64,000 bases of DNA from NCBI GenBank assembly GCA_948543815.1, contig CAOVHW010000001.1, positions 151,635 through 215,634 of the forward strand. Reading direction: 5' to 3'. Positions 53,154 to 62,007 of this stretch are shown here, piece by piece. The notes under the pieces were generated by a model. It was not told the origin of the DNA, made no database searches, and was given only the letters and a program-made list of their open reading frames with translations. The position numbers and the translations under genes were made by a program. Position 1 is the stretch's first letter. Every line of letters begins with the position of its first letter. This DNA comes from an uncultured Eubacteriales bacterium (GTDB lineage: Bacteria > Bacillota > Clostridia > Lachnospirales > CAMVHY01).

Positions 53154-53576
53154 TTATGACGCAATTAAATTTTTTGACATAACGATAGTAGTGCCAAAAT
53201 TTTTTTTTGACTCAACAAAAATTTTATCCATAAAAGTTTCCATAACGGTAAAACCGATACCGGACCGTTCCATATCCGGTTTAGATGTATATAATGGTTC
53301 CATTGCTTTTTTAACATCATCGATACCGATACCGTTATCTTCTATTTTGATAACTACTTCGCGCCCGATAATTTTACATGTCAAAAAAATTTTTCCACTT
53401 TTATCTGCATAGCCATGAATTATTGCATTAGTAATAGCTTCGGAGACGGCAGTTTTAATATCATTTAATTCTTCGATTGTAGGATTAAGTGGCGCGATAA
53501 AAGCAGCGATAGCTATTCGTGCAAACATTTCGTTCTCAGAATTACTGTCCATAATAATAGTGACTTCGGATTTCAT
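53154..53576 (-). CDS. spoIIAB: anti-sigma F factor SpoIIAB
   Basis: A 140-residue GHKL serine kinase. It holds SigF inactive and phosphorylates SpoIIAA. Seen: N box ELNDIKTAVSEAITNAIIHG, G1 box KIEDNGIGIDDVKKAM and G2 RSGIGFTVMETFMDKI. Ribosome site AGAGGTG. It lies 12 bases behind spoIIAA. Confidence 0.96.
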   Translation of the reverse strand: MKSEVTIIMDSNSENEMFARIAIAAFIAPLNPTIEELNDIKTAVSEAITNAIIHGYADKSGKIFLTCKIIGREVVIKIEDNGIGIDDVKKAMEPLYTSKPDMERSGIGFTVMETFMDKIFVESKKNFGTTIVMSKNLIAS

Positions 53577-53588
53577 ATGTACACCTCT

Positions 53589-53897
53589 TTAAATTTTGTC
53601 AATGAAATTTATTATTTTACGTAGCCCTGAAATTTCTATTATAGATTCAAGCTGGGGCTTGACATTTGCAATATAAACTTTACCGCCAGTTTTTTGTAGC
53701 ATTTTATATCTGCCGATAATCATTCCAATTCCGGAGCTATCCATGAAATTTACATCGCTAAAATCAAAAATAATATTTTCGGCGTTTGAAAATTCAAATT
53801 CGCGTTCAACTTTTTCTTTTATTTGCGAAGAAACATGATGGTCAATATCGCCGTCGATTTTTACAATCAAATCTTTTCCCACAGAATTTATTTGCAT
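53589..53897 (-). CDS. spoIIAA: anti-anti-sigma factor SpoIIAA
   Basis: A 102-residue STAS domain. The regulatory Ser is in NFMDSSGIGMIIGRYK (second Ser, about residue 57). Unphosphorylated SpoIIAA frees SigF from SpoIIAB. Ribosome site AAGGAGGAA. The promoter of the operon (SigH in Bacillus) could not be identified; copy F of the palindromic repeat begins about 85 bases upstream. Confidence 0.95.
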   Translation of the reverse strand: MQINSVGKDLIVKIDGDIDHHVSSQIKEKVEREFEFSNAENIIFDFSDVNFMDSSGIGMIIGRYKMLQKTGGKVYIANVKPQLESIIEISGLRKIINFIDKI

Positions 53898-53981
53898 AAA
53901 AATTCCTCCTTAGCATTGCTGAAAATATTTTAATGATAGCTACTTCAAATTAAAAAATTTGTAGAATCTTATGTAAAAAAA

Positions 53982-54190
53982 ATAAGATCTTACTTTTCTT
54001 GAAAGAAAAGTAACAAAAGAACTTTAAAAAAAAATCTTTGTGCATCGCACAAAGATTTTTTATAAAGTTTTTTTGATTTTTTTTATAAATTACGTGAAAG
54101 AAATTTTAACAAAAAAGTTTTGCGCATTGTGCAAAACTTTTTTAATTAAAGTTCTTTTGGTTCTTTTCTTTCAAGAAAAGAACGGTTTTT
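53982..54190. repeat. dispersed palindromic intergenic repeat, copy F (double core)
   Basis: Outer blocks CTTTTCTTGAAAGAAAAG and CTTTTCTTTCAAGAAAAG flank two inner hairpins: ATCTTTGTGCATCGCACAAAGAT with a T-run, and AAGTTTTGCG-CATTG-TGCAAAACTT with a T-run. It looks like two elements fused arm-to-arm. It lies between tsaD and spoIIAA, which run in the same direction. Confidence 0.78.
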
Positions 54191-55174
54191 TTATTCTAAT
54201 TTCAAATTTGGGATTGCATTTAAGTTTAAACCAGCATTTTGCCCGCAGAAATATCCGGCAGCGGCAATCATTGCAGCATTGTCCGTACAAAAAATATTTT
54301 TTGGTATTTGCAATTTGTAATTTTGATTTTGGCATTCTATTTCAAATATTTTACGTAAATATGAATTAGAAGCAACGCCGCCAGCCAATGCAATTTTTTT
54401 GCATGATTTTAATTTACTTGCGGCAAAAGTTTTTTTCAAAACAATTTGTGCGACTGAAAATTGAAAACTCGCCGCGATATCTTTTTTGAGTTTGTCTGTT
54501 AATTCATTTTTGTGCGCGAAATTTATCACCGAAGATTTTATTCCACTGAAACTAAAATCCAAACCGTCAGGTAAAGCTTGTGGAAATTTTATTGCGTGCA
54601 TATCGCCAAGCTTTGCAAGATTATCAATTGCGGGGCCGCCGGGATAATTTAATCCTAAAACTCTAGCAACTTTATCATACGCTTCACCGATTGCGTCGTC
54701 GCGTGTTCGTCCTAAAATTTCAAATGAATCATAATCGCTGACGTAAATTAAATTTGTATGGCCGCCGGAAATTACGCAACAAATAAATGGTGGTTCAAAA
54801 TCGTTTTCCAAATAGTTTGCACAAATATGTCCGGCAATATGATTTACTGCGATGATTGGCTTATTTAAAACAAAAGCTAACGTTTTTGCGTAAGATACGC
54901 CAACTAAAAGTGCGCCGACTAATCCCGGGCCACATGTTACTGCGATAGAATTTATGTCGTTAAAATTCATTGAAGCAGTTGTTAAAGCTTGGTCAACAAT
55001 TTGACTTATAACATTAAGATGGATTCTAGCGGCAATTTCAGGAACGACACCGCCAAATTTTTTATGGATATCAATTTGAGATGAGATAATATTTGATAAA
55101 ACGATACGGCCATTTTGAACGATAGCGGCTGAGGTTTCATCACATGATGTTTCAATTCCTAAAATATTAATCAT
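54191..55174 (-). CDS. tsaD: tRNA t6A37 synthase TsaD
   Basis: A 327-residue ASKHA-fold enzyme that transfers threonylcarbamoyl to A37 of ANN-decoding tRNAs. Seen: ILGIETSCDETSAAIV, metal-binding AVNHIAGHICANYL, ISGGHTNLIYV, NYPGGPAIDNLAKLG, FSFSGIKSSV and LAGGVASNSYLR. The ATG at 55174 has TGAGGT upstream; the longer frame from 55237 lacks a ribosome site. Partners tsaE (57.2 kb) and the modifiers tcdA and mtaB are also in the window. Confidence 0.96.
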   Translation of the reverse strand: MINILGIETSCDETSAAIVQNGRIVLSNIISSQIDIHKKFGGVVPEIAARIHLNVISQIVDQALTTASMNFNDINSIAVTCGPGLVGALLVGVSYAKTLAFVLNKPIIAVNHIAGHICANYLENDFEPPFICCVISGGHTNLIYVSDYDSFEILGRTRDDAIGEAYDKVARVLGLNYPGGPAIDNLAKLGDMHAIKFPQALPDGLDFSFSGIKSSVINFAHKNELTDKLKKDIAASFQFSVAQIVLKKTFAASKLKSCKKIALAGGVASNSYLRKIFEIECQNQNYKLQIPKNIFCTDNAAMIAAAGYFCGQNAGLNLNAIPNLKLE

Positions 55175-55354
55175 AAGTAAGGACCTCACAAATTTTATTG
55201 AAACAATTTTATTGAAACATTTTAAAGTCAAGCTCATATCTTAAAATTAATCGTATTTTTATTTTATAATGCTAAGAAATTACATTCAATGCCTTGCGTA
55301 ATTATTATTAAAAATTTATTATGTATAAGGTTAATTTTTTTTAGGAGTGAAATT

Positions 55355-56368
55355 ATGAAAAGCAATAAAGAAATAAATGTAGCAATAGTCGGTGCGTCAG
55401 GTTTAGTTGGCCAAAAATTTATCAAAATCCTTCAAGAACGTAAGTTCCCCATTAAAAATTTATTCCTATTTGCCTCAGAAAAATCTGCCGGCGATAAAAT
55501 TATTTTTAACGGTAATGAATACGTTATAGATAAATTAGAGGATAACTCATTTCAAAAAAATAAAATTGATTTGGCATTATTCTCTGCCGGCGCTACTATT
55601 AGTAAAAAATTTGCTCCAATTGCTTCATGTACTGGTTGTATCGTTATCGATAATAGTTCAGCATGGCGAATGGATAAAACTGTTCCGCTAATTATTCCCG
55701 AAGTAAATCCAAAAGATATTTTGTCGCATAAAGGTATCATTGCGAATCCAAATTGCTCAACGATTCAAGCATTAGTTGCATTAAAACCGTTGCATGATGT
55801 ATTTAAAATAAAACGTGTTGTAATTTCAACTTATCAAGCAGTTTCAGGTGCGGGTAATCAAGGAATTAAAGATTTAGAAAACGGTGCAAAAAATATCGAG
55901 CAAAAAAAATTCCGCTATCCGATTTTTAATAATTGTATTCCGCAAATTGATACGTTTAATGATTTTGGCTATACGAAAGAAGAATTGAAATTGGTAAATG
56001 AAACACAGAAAATTTTTCACGAAAATATTAAAGTTACTGCGACAGCAGTTCGTATTCCCGTGAAAAATTGTCATAGTGAAGCAATTAATGTTGAGTTTGA
56101 AAATTCATTTGATATGGGAAATATTATTGCCGTTTTAGAAAAAGCGCCCGGCGTAAAACTTGTGAACAACATTAATGTAATGCAATATCCAATGCCGATT
56201 AATGCGGATGGACAAGATGAAGTTTTGATCGGCAGAATTCGCCGCGATTTTACTATCGATAATGGAATAAATTTATGGGTTGTTGCTGATAATGTACGTA
56301 AAGGTGCCGCGACAAATGCAATACAAATTGCAGAATTGCTTTATAAAAATAAAACGTGGGGGAAATAA
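55355..56368 (+). CDS. asd: aspartate-semialdehyde dehydrogenase
   Basis: A 337-residue enzyme that reduces aspartyl phosphate. Seen: AIVGASGLVGQKFIKIL (NADP loop), catalytic Cys in IIANPNCSTIQAL (about 128), STYQAVSGAGNQG, and RIPVKNCHSEAINVEF with active-site His. ATG 55355 has TAGGAGTG upstream; the frame start 55289 is rejected. dapA follows after one base: this is a lysine/diaminopimelate (and cell-wall) operon. Confidence 0.95.
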   Translation: MKSNKEINVAIVGASGLVGQKFIKILQERKFPIKNLFLFASEKSAGDKIIFNGNEYVIDKLEDNSFQKNKIDLALFSAGATISKKFAPIASCTGCIVIDNSSAWRMDKTVPLIIPEVNPKDILSHKGIIANPNCSTIQALVALKPLHDVFKIKRVVISTYQAVSGAGNQGIKDLENGAKNIEQKKFRYPIFNNCIPQIDTFNDFGYTKEELKLVNETQKIFHENIKVTATAVRIPVKNCHSEAINVEFENSFDMGNIIAVLEKAPGVKLVNNINVMQYPMPINADGQDEVLIGRIRRDFTIDNGINLWVVADNVRKGAATNAIQIAELLYKNKTWGK

Positions 56369-56369
56369 A

Positions 56370-57260
56370 ATGAAAATCTTTTCAGGTTCAGGCGTTGCTA
56401 TCGTTACGCCATTTGATACAAATAACGAAATTGATTACAAAAGTTTTGAAAAATTATTGGAGTTTCATTTTGAAAATGGAACTGATGCAATTATAGTTTG
56501 TGGAACGACGGGTGAATCTGCAACGCTTAGTGACGAAGAAAAAATTTCGTTGATAGAATTTGCTGTAAAAAAATCTGCTGGCAAAATTCCGATAATAGCG
56601 GGGACTGGCAGCAATAATACAAATCATGCAAAAAAATTGACACTGCGTGCGAAAGAGATTGGTGCAGACGCATGTCTTATTGTTACGCCGTATTACAATA
56701 AAACGACACAGCAAGGATTAATTGAGCATTATGCGGAAATTTCAAAAGTTGGCTTGCCAATAATAATTTACAATGTTCCGAGTCGAACCGGTTTAAATAT
56801 TTTGCCCGACACGTACAAAAATTTATTGCAGCTTGAAAATATTGTTGCGGTGAAAGAAGCGAGTGGGAATATTTCGCAAGTCGCAGAAATTTCAATGCTG
56901 ACTCAAAATGAAAAAAATTTCTCATTATATAGTGGCAATGATGACCAAATTGTTCCGACTTTATCATTAGGCGGCGATGGAGTAATTTCAGTTTTAGCAA
57001 ATATTTTTCCGAAGCAAGTACATGATATGTGTCAAAAATATTTTTCAGGCGATGTCAAGGAAAGTTTAAATTTACAATTAAAATTTATTCCGCTGATAAA
57101 AAATTTATTTTGCGAAGTAAATCCAATTCCAATTAAAGCTGCAATGAATATAATGGGATTTGAAGTTGGAGAATGCCGACTCCCGCTCACTAAAATGTCA
57201 AATGAAAATTATAAAAATCTTGTGGAATCGCTCAAACAATTAAATTCCATCAATCAATAA
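56370..57260 (+). CDS. dapA: 4-hydroxy-tetrahydrodipicolinate synthase
   Basis: A 296-residue (beta/alpha)8 aldolase that condenses pyruvate and aspartate semialdehyde. Seen: GSGVAIVTPFDTNNEIDY, CGTTGESATLSDEEK, the Tyr of YNVPSRTGLNI (about 132), and the Schiff-base Lys in AVKEASGNISQV (about 160). ATG is one base after the asd stop, with GGGGGAA upstream. In a spore former it also feeds dipicolinate synthesis. It overlaps the convergent tsaE by 11 bases. Confidence 0.95.
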   Translation: MKIFSGSGVAIVTPFDTNNEIDYKSFEKLLEFHFENGTDAIIVCGTTGESATLSDEEKISLIEFAVKKSAGKIPIIAGTGSNNTNHAKKLTLRAKEIGADACLIVTPYYNKTTQQGLIEHYAEISKVGLPIIIYNVPSRTGLNILPDTYKNLLQLENIVAVKEASGNISQVAEISMLTQNEKNFSLYSGNDDQIVPTLSLGGDGVISVLANIFPKQVHDMCQKYFSGDVKESLNLQLKFIPLIKNLFCEVNPIPIKAAMNIMGFEVGECRLPLTKMSNENYKNLVESLKQLNSINQ

Positions 57261-57669
57261 TTTTTATCGAGCGATAGTTTTCGCCACGCGATAAATCTTT
57301 TGAGAAATAGATCCATTTTGCAAAATCCGGTATAATTTCTTTAATAATCGTAGCCCACTCAATAATACAAATTCCATCTCCATAAAAATAATCTTCATAA
57401 TTTGTATATTCCATTTCATCAATTGATGAAATTCGGTACGCATCAAAATGATATAAATTAATTGGGCCATGATACTCATTTATAATGCTAAAAGTTGGAC
57501 TCGAAACGTAATCTTTAATACCAATAGCATATGCGAATTCTTTTACAAAAAAAGTTTTACCACTACCAAGTTCACCTTCGAGGCAAAAAATATTACCACG
57601 CTCGGAATTTTTCGCAATAGTTCGAGCGATTTTTTTTGTATCTATTTCTGATAGACTTATATATATCAT
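57250..57669 (-). CDS. tsaE: tRNA t6A synthesis ATPase TsaE
   Basis: A 139-residue P-loop ATPase that supports TsaD-TsaB. Seen: FCLEGELGSGKTFFVKEFA (Walker A), VSSPTFSIINEYHG, NLYHFDAYRI and ICIIEWATIIKEIIPD. In Bacillus tsaE-tsaB-rimI-tsaD form one operon; here tsaE stands alone, convergent with dapA, and tsaD is 2 kb away. Confidence 0.93.
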   Translation of the reverse strand: MIYISLSEIDTKKIARTIAKNSERGNIFCLEGELGSGKTFFVKEFAYAIGIKDYVSSPTFSIINEYHGPINLYHFDAYRISSIDEMEYTNYEDYFYGDGICIIEWATIIKEIIPDFAKWIYFSKDLSRGENYRSIKIID

Positions 57670-57709
57670 TAGGAATCACCAAAAATATTTTAGCATGGAG
57701 GAAAAATAA

Positions 57710-57913
57710 TTGAATGAATTTTTACGTGGGATTGCATTAATTTCGCAATTAGGTTTAAATTTATTTGTTACAATATTTTTTGGATTACTAGTAGGAAAAT
57801 TTTTAGATAATAAGTTTCAAAGTGCACCAATATTTTTGATAATTTTTTTACTACTAGCGATAGCGGCAGCATTTAGAAATTTTTTTCTAATGACAAAAAA
57901 ATATTTTAAGTGA
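57710..57913 (+). CDS. AtpZ/AtpI-like F0F1 ATPase accessory membrane protein
   Basis: A 67-residue protein with two helices (LGLNLFVTIFFGLLVGKF, APIFLIIFLLLAIAAAFRNF). The FDNKF region between helices and the position before the subunit I and a genes are typical of AtpZ, the putative Mg/Ca carrier of atp operons. TTG start 57710 with TGGAGGAAA upstream. Confidence 0.75.
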   Translation: MNEFLRGIALISQLGLNLFVTIFFGLLVGKFLDNKFQSAPIFLIIFLLLAIAAAFRNFFLMTKKYFK

Positions 57914-57924
57914 GATGAAAAAGA

Positions 57925-58287
57925 TTGAAACTATCAACGACAGGAATAAAAATGTTACGGACTATCATCGCTATTTTTTTTATTGCTATGTCTGCAATTT
58001 TTTTCTTACAAAATCGTTTACCATTTTTTTTGGGATTACTTGCCGGTACTTTTTTATCTATGATAAAATTAATTATGCTTGATAGTGCAATTGATAAATC
58101 ATTAGATATGGCAAGTAGTGATGCAAAAAATTATATTTTTGTCAGATATCTTCTTCGTTACCTATTAACTGCTTTATTTCTATTCTTAGTTATTACAAAT
58201 AAAAATTTTAGTTTATGCGGATTTATTATCGGTTTATTATCTCTACAAATTTCTGCGTATATTGTTGGCTTTAGTGAAAAGGAGTAA
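57925..58287 (+). CDS. atpI: ATP synthase subunit I
   Basis: A 120-residue membrane protein with four helices (for example MLRTIIAIFFIAMSAIFFL, PFFLGLLAGTFLSMIKLI). This family assists c-ring assembly or ion uptake. TTG start at 57925, 11 bases behind the AtpZ-like gene. atpB follows after 5 bases. Confidence 0.78.
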   Translation: MKLSTTGIKMLRTIIAIFFIAMSAIFFLQNRLPFFLGLLAGTFLSMIKLIMLDSAIDKSLDMASSDAKNYIFVRYLLRYLLTALFLFLVITNKNFSLCGFIIGLLSLQISAYIVGFSEKE

Positions 58288-58292
58288 ACTAA

Positions 58293-58973
58293 ATGAATTT
58301 TGATAATAAAGTTTTAACCGTAATAAGAATTTTTAATTTCGATGTTTGGATTACCGAAACTATCGTAAATACTTGGATCATTATTCTTTTCTTATTTATC
58401 TTCTCATTATTTATTCGTTTATCTATAAAAAAATTTACTCAGATTCCTAGTGGCTTCCAAAATTTTATTGAATTAATTATTGAATCTATCGATAATATGA
58501 CAAAAACTAATATGGGTGAAAAATATTTGTGCTTTAGTGCATGGTTCTTCGGCGTGTTCGCTATTTTATTATGTTCAAATTTATCAGGATTAATTGGTTT
58601 ACGACCACCAACTGCAGATTTAGCAACTACTTTAATGTTTGCACTTACTACTTTCTTTTTAATTCACTTTATGGGAATTATGACTGACTGTAAAAGTTAT
58701 TTTAAGTCATATGTTGAGCCATTCGCATTACTTTTACCGATAAATATTATTGGAGAATTAGCGACACCGATTTCACTTAGTTTTCGTTTATTTGGAAATA
58801 TATTTGGTGGATTTGTAATTATGGGAATGATTTATGCGTTATTCCCAACGATATTAAAACTTGGATTGCCAGGAATATTTCATATCTATTTCGATATATT
58901 TTCAGGCGTTTTGCAAGCTTTTATTTTTGTAATTTTAAGTATGACTTTTATTAAAGATAAAATAAATGATTAA
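58293..58973 (+). CDS. atpB: ATP synthase F0 subunit a
   Basis: A 226-residue subunit a, the ion-channel subunit of the membrane sector. The essential Arg is in ISLSFRLFGNIFGG (about 170); ELATPISLS and QAFIFVILSMTFI fit the last helices. All key features look intact. Unusually the operon ends here: a perfect palindrome/terminator follows 7 bases later, and the c, b and F1 genes are not in the window. Confidence 0.94.
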   Translation: MNFDNKVLTVIRIFNFDVWITETIVNTWIIILFLFIFSLFIRLSIKKFTQIPSGFQNFIELIIESIDNMTKTNMGEKYLCFSAWFFGVFAILLCSNLSGLIGLRPPTADLATTLMFALTTFFLIHFMGIMTDCKSYFKSYVEPFALLLPINIIGELATPISLSFRLFGNIFGGFVIMGMIYALFPTILKLGLPGIFHIYFDIFSGVLQAFIFVILSMTFIKDKIND

Positions 58974-58977
58974 AAAA

Positions 58978-59010
58978 ATAGGGCGCCAATTAATTGGCGC
59001 CCTTATTTAC
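58978..59010. terminator. perfect palindrome/terminator after atpB
   Basis: Positions 58981-59002 form a perfect 22-base GC-rich palindrome (GGGCGCCAAT plus TA plus the complement). It is flanked by A-rich and T-rich sequence and separates atpB from the convergent coiled-coil gene. Confidence 0.8.
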
Positions 59011-60424
59011 GATTTTGATAATTGGAATTTTTTTGTGACTTAGGCTGGAGTTTATCAATCTTCTGCTGCAACTTATCAAGTTGCTGCTTCAATTCTGGTT
59101 GCATATTCGGTTCGTTTTCATTACTATTCACTGTAATCGATTCAAATGTTTCAATTTGCAGTTTGTTTTCATCCTTAATCTTGTCTTTTAATTCATCAAT
59201 TTGCAGAAACGCTTCTTTATTCTCTAATGTTTCAATTTGCTGATTCAAATTTTCAATTTGCTGATTCAAATTTTCAATTTGCTGATTCAAATTTTCAATT
59301 TGCTGATTCAAATTTTCAATTTCCTGCAAATTTTCAATTTCCAGATTCAAATTTTCAATTTCCTGATTCAATGTTTTAATTTTATCCAGTTTTTCAATTT
59401 CCTGATCCCATTTTTTAATAATCTGGTTATCCAAATTTTCAATTTTTTGACTCAATGTTTTAATTTTATTCTGTTTTTCAATAATCTGGTTACCCAAATT
59501 TTCAATTTGCTGATTCAAATTTTCAATTTTTTGATCAATAGATTTTTCATTTTGCTGATTAAATTCATTCAATTTTTCAATCTTACCTTGAGTTTTATTA
59601 GATATGTCATTAGCTTTTTTTCGAAAAATTACAGAAAACAAAAAAGAAGCAGCTGAAGCTATTGCAGTCAATACAATAAGAGCAATCGCAATTTTTGCAG
59701 CTATTAAAGCAAACCCAAAACCTAGTGTACAAAAAGTTGCTAGTAATGCTAATGTAACAATTCCTAAGATGAAAAATGTTATTTTTTTGTTTCTTGCTTT
59801 TTTAATTTTTGAATTTCCTTTTTCTTTAATTTGAGTTTTTTTGGAATTTATTATATAGCTTATTTTGTTTTTTATTCCTTCTAGGTTATTATATCTGCGC
59901 CATTGATCGCCTTTGGTTGAAGACATTTTATTATTTATTATTTCTAATTTTTCTTTTACTTTTAATATATTTTTACAATGGCCAATTAAATTATCATTTT
60001 CATTTTCATTTTCATTTAAACATTTTATTTTATAATTTCCTGGTAAATGATTTGCAGGCAGTTCGATGACAAAGGAATCGGCTGTGGGTTTTTCAGTTAA
60101 ATAAAAATTTATGTCCATAGGTTTAATATTATTATGCAAAAACTGTTTTTCTATATAAAGAATTTTAATAAAAGTGTACCTGTTTTTGATTGGAAAAATG
60201 TAAACATCATAATTTGACGTTGAAAAATAAGAGCTTTCCTCAAAATATAATTTTTTATCATATTTTGAATAACTACTTTCTCCAGTCCCAAAATCATAAT
60301 TATTAAAAGATTTTTTAGGGTTCATGCTAATTTCTGAATTATATATCATGTTAATTCCAAATAAATTTGTATTCCAATTTTCATTTTTTGGAACTTTAAC
60401 CAACAAAATAGACTCAGATTCCAA
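59003..60424 (-). CDS. coiled-coil protein with membrane hairpin, 473 aa, unknown
   Basis: Unrecognised. It has an N-terminal beta-rich domain (residues ~1-150, FGINMIYNSEISMNP, SFVIELPANHLPGNYKI), a helical linker, a membrane hairpin at about 215-275 (ITFFILGIVTLALLATFCTL, IAIALIVLTAIASAASFLF) and a long coiled coil (~290-420) made of heptads such as IENLNQQ, repeated nearly perfectly four to five times. At the DNA level this is a 21-base tandem repeat (59229-59320). TTG start 60424 with AAGGAG; the GTG at 60433 is inside that site. No homologue named; the arrangement mirrors the gene at 34875. Confidence 0.7.
   Translation of the reverse strand: MESESILLVKVPKNENWNTNLFGINMIYNSEISMNPKKSFNNYDFGTGESSYSKYDKKLYFEESSYFSTSNYDVYIFPIKNRYTFIKILYIEKQFLHNNIKPMDINFYLTEKPTADSFVIELPANHLPGNYKIKCLNENENENDNLIGHCKNILKVKEKLEIINNKMSSTKGDQWRRYNNLEGIKNKISYIINSKKTQIKEKGNSKIKKARNKKITFFILGIVTLALLATFCTLGFGFALIAAKIAIALIVLTAIASAASFLFSVIFRKKANDISNKTQGKIEKLNEFNQQNEKSIDQKIENLNQQIENLGNQIIEKQNKIKTLSQKIENLDNQIIKKWDQEIEKLDKIKTLNQEIENLNLEIENLQEIENLNQQIENLNQQIENLNQQIENLNQQIETLENKEAFLQIDELKDKIKDENKLQIETFESITVNSNENEPNMQPELKQQLDKLQQKIDKLQPKSQKNSNYQNRK
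59229..59320. repeat. 21-bp in-frame tandem repeat encoding the coiled-coil heptads
   Basis: The unit TTCAATTTGCTGATTCAAAT (plus one T) occurs four times without change, then in degenerate form as far as about 59540. Exact copies point to recent expansion by slippage. The repeat length of three codons times seven keeps the frame, so the coiled coil can lengthen or shorten. Confidence 0.85.
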
Positions 60425-60520
60425 ATTATTCACTCCTTAATTATTTATATATTAATTATATTATTTTTATTTTTTTTTTGCAAGTAAGAAACAGTTATGA
60501 GAGAAATTTTTTTATGTATT

Positions 60521-60548
60521 TTGTTTTAATGCAAAATTCATATATAAT
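60521..60548 (+). promoter_or_regulatory. promoter of gltX
   Basis: TTGTTT (60521-60526), 16 bases, TATAAT (60543-60548), 30 bases upstream of the gene. Confidence 0.55.
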
Positions 60549-60578
60549 TATCAAAAAAAATGAGAGGAAGTTTTTATA

Positions 60579-62006
60579 ATGATAAGAACAAGATTTGCGC
60601 CGAGTCCTACTGGTTTTATGCATATTGGGAATTTACGTACGGCACTTTATGAATATTTAATAGCGAAATCGAATAGTGGTAAATTTATTTTACGTATAGA
60701 AGATACGGATCAAAATAGATTAGTTGCAGACGCACAGAAAATTATTTTTGATACGCTAGAGATTGCCGGATTGAAATATGATGAAGGTCCAGATATTGGA
60801 GGGAATTTTGGCCCGTACATTCAAAGTCAAAGAAAAGATATTTATATGAAATATGTGTTGCAATTAATTGAGAGTGGTAAGGCCTATTATTGTTTTTGCG
60901 ATAAAGAACGTTTGGATTCATTGCATAAAAAAAATCTTTCGTACGATAGACATTGTAAAAATTTATCGACAGAAGAAATACAAAAAAATCTTGCAGCAAA
61001 AATTCCATTTGTAATCAGACAATTTATTCCTGATGGACAAACGACTTTTAAAGATGAAGTTTACGGTGAGATTACGGTTGATAATTCACAGTTGGACGAT
61101 CAAATTCTAATAAAATCAGATGGACTTCCAACATATAATTTTGCCAATGTAGTTGACGATCATTTAATGCAAATTACGCATGTAGTGCGTGGTTGTGAAT
61201 ATTTGTCGTCGACACCGAAATACAATTTGTTGTATGACGCGTTTGGTTGGCAAATTCCAACTTATATTCATTTGCCATTAATTTTGGATGAGAATGGCGA
61301 GAAACTTTCGAAGCGGCGCGGCGCGGCATCATTTCAAGATTTATTACAATTAGGATATCTGCCACAAGCAATTATAAATTATATTGCACTTTTGGGCTGG
61401 AGTCCTGAAAGTAATCAAGAATTTTTTACTTTGCCAGAGCTTGAAAAAGAATTCAAAATTAGTTCATTGAGTAAGTCGCCAGCAATTTTTGATTTAAATA
61501 AATTACGTTGGATGAATAGTGAATACATAAAAAAAATGTCGTTTGATGAGTTTTATGCGGCCGTTTTGCCGTATTTTAAAAATTCGATTAAAAAAAGTGA
61601 TTTGGATTATAAACAACTCGCAGAAATGTCGCAAACTCGTATCAATTTTATACATGAAGCGCCATCGCTTTTTGATTTTATTGATGAATTGCCAGACTAT
61701 GATGTAAATTTGTTTGTACATAAAAAAATGAAAACAACACTTGAAAATTCGCTCGATATTTTAAAAATTATTGTTGATAAGCTTGAGAATTTAACTTTGT
61801 GGACACAAGATGATATTAAAAAAAGTTTGACAGATATCGTAAATGAAAATGGATTAAAAAATGGACAAGTTTTCTGGCCTGCAAGAATTGCTTTGTCCGG
61901 TAAAGAAGCCACTCCGTGTGGAGCTGTTGAAATTGCACAAATGATTGGTAAATCTGAAACGATTAATCGTTTGAAATTTGCGCTGACAAAATTGGAAGGC
62001 AAATAA
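60579..62006 (+). CDS. gltX: glutamate--tRNA ligase
   Basis: A 475-residue class I synthetase. Seen: RFAPSPTGFMHIGNLRTALY with the HIGH-type motif, IEDTDQNR, YNFANVVDDHLMQITHVVRG and the KMSKS-type KLSKRRGAASF (about 243). The C-terminal helical anticodon domain is complete. Ribosome site GAGAGGAAG. It leads the gltX-nth-mtaB operon (1-base gap, then 4-base overlap). Confidence 0.96.
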   Translation: MIRTRFAPSPTGFMHIGNLRTALYEYLIAKSNSGKFILRIEDTDQNRLVADAQKIIFDTLEIAGLKYDEGPDIGGNFGPYIQSQRKDIYMKYVLQLIESGKAYYCFCDKERLDSLHKKNLSYDRHCKNLSTEEIQKNLAAKIPFVIRQFIPDGQTTFKDEVYGEITVDNSQLDDQILIKSDGLPTYNFANVVDDHLMQITHVVRGCEYLSSTPKYNLLYDAFGWQIPTYIHLPLILDENGEKLSKRRGAASFQDLLQLGYLPQAIINYIALLGWSPESNQEFFTLPELEKEFKISSLSKSPAIFDLNKLRWMNSEYIKKMSFDEFYAAVLPYFKNSIKKSDLDYKQLAEMSQTRINFIHEAPSLFDFIDELPDYDVNLFVHKKMKTTLENSLDILKIIVDKLENLTLWTQDDIKKSLTDIVNENGLKNGQVFWPARIALSGKEATPCGAVEIAQMIGKSETINRLKFALTKLEGK

Positions 62007-62007
62007 A

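Noticed and set aside
59229..59540. Short regular repeats that might suggest a CRISPR array or satellite
   Set aside because: Units are only 21 bases, directly joined without spacers, and in frame with coiled-coil heptads of a gene with a good ribosome site. An open frame on the opposite strand (59237-59656) is only the shadow of this repeat.
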